A stretch of DNA of 64,000 nt. Origin: Streptomyces sp. NBC_01237 (GTDB lineage Bacteria; Actinomycetota; Actinomycetes; Streptomycetales; Streptomycetaceae). Each line of letters starts with the position of its first letter. Position 1 is the first letter of the stretch. The DNA is taken from positions 5,518,001-5,582,000 of the forward strand of contig NZ_CP108508.1 in assembly GCF_035917275.1 (NCBI RefSeq), in the 5' to 3' direction. Made by a program: the position numbers and the translations under genes. The notes below the pieces were generated by a model that was given only the letters and a program-made list of their open reading frames with translations, did not search any database and was not told the DNA's origin. Of this stretch, positions 16,280-23,949 are shown piece after piece.

Positions 16280-17440
16280 TCAGACGGGGCGCACGCTGCC
16301 GTAGATCGGCATGTAGTAGATCGACTCCTCGCGCACGTTCGCGCCCGGTTTCGGCGCGTGGATCATCATGCCGTCGCCCTTGTAGATGCCGACATGGCTG
16401 ATGTCGTCGTAGAAGAAGACCAGGTCCCCCGGACGCAGATCCGCGGTGGCCACCCGGGTGCCCACCTCCACCTGGTCCCAGGTGGTCCGGGGGAGGTCGA
16501 CCCCCGCCGCCTTCCATGCCGCCTGGGTCAGCCCGGAGCAGTCGTACGAGGACGGGCCCGTCGCGCCCCACACGTACGGCCTCCCGATCTGGGCCCGCGC
16601 GAACGCGAGGACCTTCTCCGCCTTGGCGGCATAGCCGCTGTCCGGCCCCGAACCGGTTCCCGTGCCGCCGCCGGCCTCGCCGCCGTTCTTCTTCGCGGCC
16701 TCTTCCCCGGCCTTCCGCTCGGCCTCCGCCTCCGCGGCCTGCTGGCGGGCCAGCTTCTCCGCCTTGACCCTGGCCTCGGCCTTCTTCTCGCGTTCCAGCT
16801 CCGCCAGCCGGGCCTTCTCCTCGGCGGTCAGCTTCGACAGCAGGGAGCGCGCCTCGGTCAGTTTGGTCTGCACGTTCTGCTTGCTGGACCGCAGGGTGGC
16901 CTGCGACTCGGTGAGCGTCTCCAGGCTCTTCACGGCCTCGGTGCGCTTCGTCGCCGCCTCGGACTGCTGCGTACGGAAGTCGGCGACGGCCTTCTGCTGC
17001 TGGCCCGTCATCCGGTCCATCAGCTGGTCCTGGTCGAAGTACGCCTGCGGGTCGTCCGCGAGGAAGAAGGTCGCGGTCGGAGCGATTCCGCCGGTGCGGT
17101 ACTGCGCCGCCGCGTAGTTCCCGAGGGCGCGGCGGGCCTCGTTGAGCTTGTCGGTGCGCCTGGCCGCGTCCTCCAGGAGGGCGTCGACCTTGGCACGCTG
17201 GGTCACGGAGGCGGCCTTGGCCCGGTTGTACTGCTGGGTCGCGGTCCCCGCCTGCCGGTAGAGGTCGTCGACCTTCGTCCGGACCTCCTCGATCCCGGGC
17301 CGGGGCTCCGCGGGCGCGGCCGTCGCGCTCTGTGTGGAGAGCAGGGTGACCGAGGCCAGCGCCACCGTCGTCAGCCCGACGGCAGGGGTGGTGGTGCGCA
17401 CGCTCGTGCGCGGTTTGCGATGCGAGGCCAAGGCCGGCAT
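16280..17440 (-). CDS. Secreted NlpC/P60 peptidoglycan endopeptidase (paralogue 2)
   Basis: The 386-aa product has a signal peptide ending near SATAAPA, a long coiled coil (residues 50-250, ending in the Ala/Glu/Lys-rich EREKKAEARVKAEKLARQQ), a Gly/Ser linker and an NlpC/P60 domain with catalytic Cys in SSYDCSGLTQ, His in ISHVGIY and the third residue in MIHAPKPG. It hydrolyses peptidoglycan stem peptides, probably in growth or development. ATG 17440 has GGAAGGAG directly upstream. Expression is predicted to be controlled by the c-di-AMP riboswitch at 17455-17610. Confidence 0.92.
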   Translation of the reverse strand: MPALASHRKPRTSVRTTTPAVGLTTVALASVTLLSTQSATAAPAEPRPGIEEVRTKVDDLYRQAGTATQQYNRAKAASVTQRAKVDALLEDAARRTDKLNEARRALGNYAAAQYRTGGIAPTATFFLADDPQAYFDQDQLMDRMTGQQQKAVADFRTQQSEAATKRTEAVKSLETLTESQATLRSSKQNVQTKLTEARSLLSKLTAEEKARLAELEREKKAEARVKAEKLARQQAAEAEAERKAGEEAAKKNGGEAGGGTGTGSGPDSGYAAKAEKVLAFARAQIGRPYVWGATGPSSYDCSGLTQAAWKAAGVDLPRTTWDQVEVGTRVATADLRPGDLVFFYDDISHVGIYKGDGMMIHAPKPGANVREESIYYMPIYGSVRPV

Positions 17441-17454
17441 CTCCTTCCGTGGAC

Positions 17455-17610
17455 CGCCTACCGGGTTAGCTGTCGGGTTCGGGCGGAACGGAAGGCTGCC
17501 CTACGGTCCCGTGGAGGAGGACCGATTCACCCCGGTGCTGCTGGTGGGTCCCCGGTTCCGGACACCCGTGGGGGCGGTACGGATTCGGCGGGGGCGTCCG
17601 TTCGGCGTGG
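17455..17610 (-). ncRNA. ydaO/yuaA (c-di-AMP) riboswitch
   Basis: Reading the minus strand, the leader of the NlpC/P60 gene contains in order CCGAATCCG, CGGGGACCCACC, CGGGGTGAATCGG and the 3' signature CCCGACAGCTAACCCGGTAGG, the conserved blocks of the ydaO class. The element ends about 14 nt before the start codon. In Streptomyces this class controls resuscitation and cell-wall hydrolase genes and shuts expression off when c-di-AMP is high. Exact ends are estimated. Confidence 0.9.
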
Positions 17611-17826
17611 TTCGCCTCAAGGGGGTACGGGGCGCCCGACGGAGCACGCTAGCCAACCCGTGGTGCCGCTGTGAAGGTTGATGTTCGATATGCCCGATAC
17701 ATTTTCGTGACCTCGATGGATCGGGTCCGCCGGTGGCGGCCACCGCCCCGTTTCCCTCACACGGCGTGGCCGCGCGGTTCCCTTACGTGCCTGCCCGGGA
17801 GGTCTCGTACCGGAAGCGGCCACGGG

Positions 17827-17849
17827 CTGTCAGTGGGGCGGCCTAGACT
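17827..17849 (+). promoter_or_regulatory. RecA-NDp/PafBC-type DNA-damage promoter of pcrA
   Basis: CTGTCAGTGG (17827-17836), 7 nt, then TAGACT (17844-17849). This matches the LexA-independent damage promoter known from actinobacterial recA (TTGTCRGTGG, N7-8, TANNNT) except for the first base. The ATG begins 10 nt after the -10, with no ribosome site, so a leaderless mRNA is likely. Confidence 0.7.
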
Positions 17850-17858
17850 CGTCAAGCG

Positions 17859-20297
17859 ATGAGCAGCCTCTTTGACGACAGCTTCCTGACCGGCCTCCAG
17901 AACTCGGAGGAAGGGCCCCCGCCGCCTCCCGAGGACCACGCACCCGAAGCGGTGCCGGAGGGTCTCTTCGAGGGCGTCTTCGACGCGCCCCCGCCGCCCC
18001 GCGACGGCTACTACCGCGACGGTGCCCCGCGACCGGTCATCGATGCCGCGGCGCTGCTCGACGGACTGAACACCGAGCAGCGCGCCGCCGTGGTGCACGC
18101 CGGATCGCCGCTGCTCATCGTCGCCGGTGCCGGCTCCGGCAAGACCCGGGTGCTGACCCACCGGATCGCCCATCTGCTCGCCGAGCGGGGTGTGCACCCC
18201 GGCCAGATCCTCGCGATCACCTTCACCAACAAGGCCGCGGGCGAGATGAAGGAGCGCGTCGAGCAGCTCGTCGGACCGCGCGCCAACGCCATGTGGGTCA
18301 TGACCTTCCACAGCGCGTGCGTACGCATCCTGCGCCGCGAGTCGAAGAGGCTCGGCTTCACCTCCTCGTTCTCGATCTACGACGCCGCCGACTCCAAGCG
18401 GCTGATGGCCCTGGTCTGCCGCGATCTGGACCTCGATCCGAAGCGCTACCCGCCGAAGTCGTTCACGGCCAAGGTCTCCAACCTGAAGAACGAGCTGATC
18501 GACGAGGAGACCTTCGCCGGTCAGGCCGCCGACGGCTTCGAGAAGACGCTGGCCCAGGCGTACGCGCTCTACCAGGCGCGGCTGCGCGAGGCCAACGCCC
18601 TGGACTTCGACGACATCATCATGACGACGGTCCACCTGCTCCAGGCGTTCCCGGACGTCGCCGAGCACTACCGCCGCCGCTTCCGGCACGTCCTGGTCGA
18701 CGAGTACCAGGACACCAACCACGCGCAGTACACGCTCGTACGCGAACTGGTGGGCCCGTCCGGGGAGGCCGACGCACCCGCCGAGCTGTGCGTCGTCGGT
18801 GACGCGGACCAGTCGATCTACGCCTTCCGCGGCGCGACCATCCGCAACATCCTCCAGTTCGAGGAGGACTACCCGAACGCGACCACGATCCTGCTGGAGC
18901 AGAACTACCGCTCCACGCAGACGATCCTCTCCGCCGCCAACGCGGTGATCGAGCGGAACGAGAGCCGCCGCCCCAAGAACCTCTGGACGAACGCCGGCAC
19001 GGGCGCCCGGATCACCGGCTACGTCGCCGACACCGAGCACGACGAGGCGCAGTTCATCGCCGACGAGATCGACCGGCTGACGGACGCGGGCGACGCGAAG
19101 GCGGGTGACGTCGCCGTCTTCTACCGGACGAACGCCCAGTCCCGTGTCTTCGAGGAGATCTTCATCCGGGTCGGCCTGCCCTACAAGGTCGTCGGCGGGG
19201 TGCGCTTCTACGAGCGCAAGGAGGTCCGGGACGTCCTGGCCTACCTCCGGGTCCTCGCCAACCCCGAGGACACCGTCCCCCTGCGCCGCATCCTGAACGT
19301 GCCCAAGCGCGGCATCGGCGACCGCGCCGAAGCGATGATCGACGCGCTGTCGCTGCGCGAGAAGATCTCCTTCCCGCAGGCGCTGCGCCGTGTCGACGAG
19401 GCGTACGGCATGGCGGCCCGCTCGGCGAACGCCGTGAAGCGGTTCAACACGCTCATGGAGGAGCTGCGCACGATCGTCGAGTCCGGCGCCGGGCCCGCGG
19501 TGGTCCTGGAGGCGGTCATGGAGCGTACCGGTTATCTCGCCGAGCTCCAGGCGTCCACGGATCCCCAGGACGAGACCCGCATCGAGAACCTCCAGGAACT
19601 GGCCGCCGTCGCGCTCGAATTCGAGCAGGAGCGCGGCGACGAGGAGGGCGCGGGCACCCTCGCGGAGTTCCTGGAGAAGGTCGCGCTGGTCGCCGACTCG
19701 GACCAGATCCCGGACGAGGACGAGGACGGCTCCGGCGTCATCACGCTGATGACCCTGCACACGGCCAAGGGCCTCGAATTCCCCGTGGTGTTCCTGACCG
19801 GCATGGAGGACGGCGTCTTCCCCCACATGCGGGCGCTCGGCCAGGCGAAGGAGCTGGAGGAGGAGCGGAGGCTCGCCTATGTCGGCATCACCCGCGCCCG
19901 TGAGCGGCTCTATCTGACCCGGGCCGCGATGCGCAGCGCCTGGGGCCAGCCCTCGTACAACCCGCCGTCGCGGTTCCTGGAGGAGATCCCGGACCAGCAC
20001 CTGGAATGGAAGCGGAAGGGGCCGATGGCGGCTCCGGCCGGGCCGACCTCCGGGATCACGTCCTCGCTGTCCTCGTCCCGCGCGCGCTCCGGTCCGTCGG
20101 GCTTCGCCACCCGTCGCACCACGGACAAGCCGGTGGTCACGCTGGTGGTGGGCGACCGGGTCACGCACGACCAGTTCGGGCTGGGCACGGTGACGGCGGT
20201 CGAGGGGTTCGGCGACCAGGCGAAGGCGACGGTGGACTTCGGCGACGAGCGGCCCAAGAAGCTGCTCCTGCGGTACGCGCCGGTCGAGAAGCTCTAG
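17859..20297 (+). CDS. pcrA: ATP-dependent DNA helicase PcrA (UvrD/Rep superfamily 1A)
   Basis: The 812-aa product is a 3'-5' DNA helicase for repair and replication restart. Motif I (VAGAGSGKTRV), Ia (TFTNKAAGEM), II (VDEYQDTN), III (VGDADQSIYAFRGA), IV (QNYRST), V (TLHTAKGLEFPVV) and VI (YVGITRARERL) are all intact. The C-terminal 60 residues form a Tudor-like module (VGDRVTHDQFGLGTV), as in PcrA. An acidic, Pro-rich N-terminal extension of about 60 residues precedes the helicase core. No ribosome site is present; a -10 element ends 9 nt before the ATG. The promoter carries a DNA-damage element. Confidence 0.97.
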   Translation: MSSLFDDSFLTGLQNSEEGPPPPPEDHAPEAVPEGLFEGVFDAPPPPRDGYYRDGAPRPVIDAAALLDGLNTEQRAAVVHAGSPLLIVAGAGSGKTRVLTHRIAHLLAERGVHPGQILAITFTNKAAGEMKERVEQLVGPRANAMWVMTFHSACVRILRRESKRLGFTSSFSIYDAADSKRLMALVCRDLDLDPKRYPPKSFTAKVSNLKNELIDEETFAGQAADGFEKTLAQAYALYQARLREANALDFDDIIMTTVHLLQAFPDVAEHYRRRFRHVLVDEYQDTNHAQYTLVRELVGPSGEADAPAELCVVGDADQSIYAFRGATIRNILQFEEDYPNATTILLEQNYRSTQTILSAANAVIERNESRRPKNLWTNAGTGARITGYVADTEHDEAQFIADEIDRLTDAGDAKAGDVAVFYRTNAQSRVFEEIFIRVGLPYKVVGGVRFYERKEVRDVLAYLRVLANPEDTVPLRRILNVPKRGIGDRAEAMIDALSLREKISFPQALRRVDEAYGMAARSANAVKRFNTLMEELRTIVESGAGPAVVLEAVMERTGYLAELQASTDPQDETRIENLQELAAVALEFEQERGDEEGAGTLAEFLEKVALVADSDQIPDEDEDGSGVITLMTLHTAKGLEFPVVFLTGMEDGVFPHMRALGQAKELEEERRLAYVGITRARERLYLTRAAMRSAWGQPSYNPPSRFLEEIPDQHLEWKRKGPMAAPAGPTSGITSSLSSSRARSGPSGFATRRTTDKPVVTLVVGDRVTHDQFGLGTVTAVEGFGDQAKATVDFGDERPKKLLLRYAPVEKL

Positions 20298-20307
20298 GGG
20301 CCCGTGG

Positions 20308-20337
20308 GCGGTGACGGGCCTGCGGGCCCGTCACCGC
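20308..20337. terminator. Bidirectional terminator between pcrA and the M23 gene
   Basis: Perfect 13-bp inverted repeat (20308-20320 and 20325-20337) with a 4-nt loop between the two convergent stop codons. Confidence 0.8.
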
Positions 20338-20343
20338 ATCACA

Positions 20344-22020
20344 TCAGGTCGGGTTGACGCCGTGGCTGCGGAGCCACGCCAGCGGGTCGACCGACGAGCC
20401 GCCGCCGGGCCGGACCTCGAAGTGCAGGTGCGCGCCGGTGGAGTTGCCCGAATCCCCGGCGTACCCGATGACGTCACCGGCCTTCACCGGGCCCGAGCGG
20501 ATCCTGGTGCTGCTGAGGTGGCAGTACCAGGTCTCCGTGCCGTCGGCCATGGTCACGATCGCCATGTTGCCGTAGGCGCTGTTCCACTGGGTGCGCACGG
20601 TGCCGTCGGTCGCGGCCATCACCGGAGTGCCGTACGAGACGGGGAAGTCGATGCCCGTGTGGACGGACATCCAGTTGACGCCCGCCTGGCCGTAGTAGGC
20701 GCTGAGACCGTGCTGCTTGACCGGCAGGACGAACTTGGGGCGCAGCGCCTCACGGCGTGCCGCCTCCTCCGCGCGCTTCTTCTTGTCGGCGGCCTGGCGC
20801 TCCTTCAGGTCGATGCGCTCCTGGGTGCGGCTGGCGCGGTCCCGGAAGTCGTCGGCATCGGCGCTGAGCCGGGCGAGCTGGGTGTCCAGCTTGTTGTTGG
20901 AGGCGACGGGCTTGACGGTGCTGGGGTCGGCGGCCGCCATCGAGACGGTGTCGTCCTGCTTCTCCTCGCCGCTGCCGAGTCCGCCGACGGAGGCGGCGGC
21001 GATGCCCGCGACGCTCATGACGCAGGCCGAGGGGACGGCGACGGTGAGCAGCGCGGAACGCTTGGCGGGCGTACGGCGCCGGGCCCGGCCGCGGTTCGCG
21101 GAACGGCCCACGGGCCGGGGGGAGCCGACGGCGTACGCGGCGGTGACGGGATCGCGCTCGTCGGCGCCGCTCCCGCTCGTGCCGCTCTCCGGCGTCTCGG
21201 GCTCCAGGACCGCGAACTCGGCGGTCTCGGGTGCCTCGGGAAGAACGTCCGGCGCCTCGGTCGTGTCGGGCGTGTCGGACGTCCCGGGCGATTCGATGGA
21301 GGCCGCGCCCTGTTCGTACGGTGAGTACGACGTCTGTTCGGGGTCGTACGGCGCGTTCTCGGGCGTGGCGCCGGAGTTCCAGGCGGTGGCGTCGTAGGCA
21401 CCGGTGTCGAAGGCGGCGTCCCCGTACGTACTCGTCGTACCGGAGCCGTAGGCGGTGGTGGCGAAGCTGCCGGTGCCGTACGCCGTCGCGCTGTCGTAGG
21501 AGCCGGTCGCGTAGCTGCCGGTGTCGTACGTGCCGGTCGCGTAGGTGCCGGTGTCGTACGGGGCGCTGCTGAAGGTGGTGGTGGGGAACGCGCCCGTGTC
21601 GGTCGCCGCCCACTGGCCGGTCTGCTGCTCACCGGTCTGCTGCCACGTGGTGGTGTCCCACTGGCCGGAGGTGTCCGCAGCGCCCGCCGGGCCCGGGATG
21701 CCGGGTTCGGGAGTCCAGGTGGCCGCGGTGTCGTACGGCTGCTGGACCTGCGCCTGGGCGGTGTAGGTGTCGTACGGGGCGGTCGGGTGTGCGCCCGTGT
21801 CCCACTGGGAGGAGTCGTACTGACCGCTGTGATCGGGCTGCCCGGTGGCGTACGTGGTGTCGTAGCCGCCGTAGGAGCCGCTGTACCCGGGGGCGTAGCC
21901 CGCGTCGTATCCGCTGTCCTGGTCGCCCGGAAGAGCACCGAAGAGCGGATCGGCGTCGAAGTTGCCGGTGGACTGACTGTCGTATCCGACGTGTCCGGCG
22001 TGGGGGTGCTGGTCGTTCAC
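20344..22020 (-). CDS. M23 family metallopeptidase with long N-terminal low-complexity region
   Basis: The 558-aa product has three parts. Residues 1-300 are an unusual Tyr/Thr/Gly/Ser/Asp-rich region with repeated units such as TYATGTYDTGSYATGSYD. One membrane helix follows near residues 312-335. The outside part holds a short coiled coil (LKERQAADKKKRAEEAARRE) and an M23/LytM domain with zinc ligands HTGIDF and HLHFE and the catalytic-site YCHLS. It should cut peptidoglycan cross-bridges from a membrane anchor. GTG 22020 is taken as start; TTG 22023 is adjacent and in frame. Confidence 0.88.
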   Translation of the reverse strand: MNDQHPHAGHVGYDSQSTGNFDADPLFGALPGDQDSGYDAGYAPGYSGSYGGYDTTYATGQPDHSGQYDSSQWDTGAHPTAPYDTYTAQAQVQQPYDTAATWTPEPGIPGPAGAADTSGQWDTTTWQQTGEQQTGQWAATDTGAFPTTTFSSAPYDTGTYATGTYDTGSYATGSYDSATAYGTGSFATTAYGSGTTSTYGDAAFDTGAYDATAWNSGATPENAPYDPEQTSYSPYEQGAASIESPGTSDTPDTTEAPDVLPEAPETAEFAVLEPETPESGTSGSGADERDPVTAAYAVGSPRPVGRSANRGRARRRTPAKRSALLTVAVPSACVMSVAGIAAASVGGLGSGEEKQDDTVSMAAADPSTVKPVASNNKLDTQLARLSADADDFRDRASRTQERIDLKERQAADKKKRAEEAARREALRPKFVLPVKQHGLSAYYGQAGVNWMSVHTGIDFPVSYGTPVMAATDGTVRTQWNSAYGNMAIVTMADGTETWYCHLSSTRIRSGPVKAGDVIGYAGDSGNSTGAHLHFEVRPGGGSSVDPLAWLRSHGVNPT

Positions 22021-22098
22021 CAACTTCTCTCTCGCCTCGGCGGCAGGACCTGCTCAGGACTCCGGTGGAGGGATTCCAGGGGGAAAGCAGTGGCCGCG

Positions 22099-22128
22099 AC
22101 TGTACCCGGCAGTACGCGACGACGACAA
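22099..22128 (-). promoter_or_regulatory. Candidate housekeeping promoter of the M23 gene
   Basis: TTGTCG (22123-22128), 18-nt spacer, TACAGT (22099-22104) on the minus strand, about 80 nt before the start. Confidence 0.45.
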
Positions 22129-22265
22129 TCTTCGGCAGGTTTTGGGCCCTCAGGAAACGGGCAATCGGCCGCCTTTCGGTGGAGTGCTGACGCAGCCTTG
22201 GCGATTTGTTCGAAACGCGTTCTATTTGTGGGCGGGGCATAGCCCCGTCAAGCCACTCGGGCCGC

Positions 22266-23168
22266 TCAGGCCACCGACGCCGTTCCGGAGGAGGGGGCCG
22301 GGGGTGCCTGCGCATCGAGGGCGGCACGGATGGCGGCGGCGACCGCGGGATGCACGGTGAGGGCGAGGTGGCCGATGCCGCTGACGCGCACGTTTTGCGC
22401 GTCGAGGTCGGGATGGTCGATGCGCGCCGTCCCGACCGGGACCATCATCCGGTCCAGCTCGCTCCAGAAGCTCACGAACCGCGTCCGGCAACCGGGGGCC
22501 GGTCTGCGCAGCTCCTCGATCACGGAGGAGCCGCCCCGCATCTGACGCACGAGGGGGTGAGCGCTCGCCGCCGGGGCGACGGCGGTGCCGCTGTGCGGTG
22601 TGCCGAGCGTGATCAGCGTGCGCACCCGGTGGTCACCGCCCAGCCGCTGCACGTAGTACCGGGCGATCAGTCCGCCGAGGCTGTGCCCGACGATGTCGAC
22701 CTCACGGTGCCCGGTGCGGGCGCAGATCTCCTCGATGTGGCGTCCGAGCAGCTCGGCCGCCGTGCGGATGTCGCGGGTCAGCGGCGAATAGTTGAGGGAT
22801 TCCAGGTGGCGCCGGCCGTGCCGGGAGAGGGAGCGGCGCAGCAGGACGAAGACGGAGCGGTTGTCGATGAGCCCGTGCAGCAGGACGACGGGTGGCGGGG
22901 CCGGACCGGCGGGCAGGGCGGTGGTGCCGGCAGGCGGGGCGTCCGGGCCGATCCCTCGCGGTGGTGCGGCGCCGGGCGTCGGAGCAGGGCCGTGGCGCTC
23001 CTGGGTGAGGCCGAGCGGGTAGATGAGCAGATGCCCGGCGAGGACCGCGAGCTCCAGCGCGGTGGCGCCGAGCAGCGCGGACGAGGGCCGGGGGCGGCGG
23101 GGGACCGGGCGGCGTGCCGAGGGGAGGGAAAGGCGCGACAGTGGGAGGGAGAGAGGGAGGACCTTCAT
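22266..23168 (-). CDS. Alpha/beta-hydrolase, lipase/esterase-like
   Basis: The 300-aa product begins with an Arg-rich stretch and a hydrophobic segment (ALLGATALELAVLAGHLLIY) that is a signal peptide or anchor. The hydrolase fold shows the oxyanion HG in VVLLHGLIDN, the nucleophile elbow VGHSLGGLIA, an acid in the region HPDLDAQN and the catalytic His in SGIGHLAL. This is the pattern of secreted triacylglycerol lipase/PGAP1-like enzymes. AGGAGG lies 6 nt before ATG 23168. The gene diverges from icmB; a 17-bp hairpin lies in the spacer. Confidence 0.85.
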   Translation of the reverse strand: MKVLPLSLPLSRLSLPSARRPVPRRPRPSSALLGATALELAVLAGHLLIYPLGLTQERHGPAPTPGAAPPRGIGPDAPPAGTTALPAGPAPPPVVLLHGLIDNRSVFVLLRRSLSRHGRRHLESLNYSPLTRDIRTAAELLGRHIEEICARTGHREVDIVGHSLGGLIARYYVQRLGGDHRVRTLITLGTPHSGTAVAPAASAHPLVRQMRGGSSVIEELRRPAPGCRTRFVSFWSELDRMMVPVGTARIDHPDLDAQNVRVSGIGHLALTVHPAVAAAIRAALDAQAPPAPSSGTASVA

Positions 23169-23513
23169 GGCCGACCTCCTGTACCGGCACGTGGGGAGGC
23201 GGCTGCGACTCTCCGTATGCCCTCATGGGGTGTCGGAGGCACCGGTGTCCGACGGAACGGATGCCGGTGAGCCGCACCACCGTGCCGTGCGGCTGGCGGC
23301 ACGGTGGTGCGGCGACCTCGTAGCGGCTCCCCTCGCGTCCGTCCCCGCGCGGCGGGTGTGCCGAGTGGTGCGGGGAACGACGCGTAGCGAACATGTCCCA
23401 CATGTGATTTCCCCCTCCCCGTCCACCGCGAAACGGCGGCTTGCGGGATGCTGTGGATAACGTTCGTTCACATCCCCGGCCCTTCAGGCACGGGAGACCA
23501 TGTGGAGGCAGTG
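23169..23513. other. Divergent spacer with a 17-bp perfect hairpin
   Basis: The 345-bp lipase/icmB spacer holds no plausible gene. A 17-bp perfect inverted repeat (23271-23287 and 23297-23313, 9-nt loop) and a smaller one (GTCGGA 23232-23237, TCCGAC 23248-23253) lie in what would be the lipase leader. GGAGG before icmB is at the right edge. Confidence 0.5.
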
Positions 23514-23927
23514 ATGGGTGTGACCGGTCCGATTCGTGTGGTGGTCGCCAAGCCGGGGCTCGACGGCCACGACCGTGGAGCCAAGGTGATCGCGCGGGCG
23601 CTGCGGGACGCCGGTATGGAGGTCATCTATACCGGGCTCCACCAGACGCCCGAGCAGATCGTGGACACGGCGATCCAGGAGGACGCCGACGCCATCGGTC
23701 TCTCGATCCTCTCCGGGGCGCACAACACGCTCTTCGCGAAGGTGATCGAACTGCTGAAGGAGCGCGAGGCGGAGGACATCAAGGTGTTCGGCGGCGGCAT
23801 CATCCCGGAGGCGGACATCGCACCGCTCAAGGAGCAGGGCGTCGCGGAGATCTTCACCCCCGGAGCGACGACGGCCTCGATCGTCAACTGGGTGAACGCC
23901 AACGTCCGTCAGCCCGCGGAAGCCTGA
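23514..23927 (+). CDS. icmB: Cobalamin-binding small subunit of isobutyryl/methylmalonyl-CoA mutase
   Basis: The 137-aa product is a stand-alone B12-binding domain with the base-off signature [13 protein letters not shown] (the DxHxxG His is the lower cobalt ligand), the SILSGAH loop and the FGGGIIP loop. Length and sequence fit IcmB, the small subunit of adenosylcobalamin-dependent isobutyryl-CoA mutase, which interconverts isobutyryl- and n-butyryl-CoA. The large catalytic subunit is not adjacent, as is known for icmA/icmB in Streptomyces. ATG 23514 has GGAGG 6 nt upstream. Confidence 0.88.
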   Translation: MGVTGPIRVVVAKPGLDGHDRGAKVIARALRDAGMEVIYTGLHQTPEQIVDTAIQEDADAIGLSILSGAHNTLFAKVIELLKEREAEDIKVFGGGIIPEADIAPLKEQGVAEIFTPGATTASIVNWVNANVRQPAEA

Positions 23928-23949
23928 ACCGGCCGGCCGGACTGGCCCC

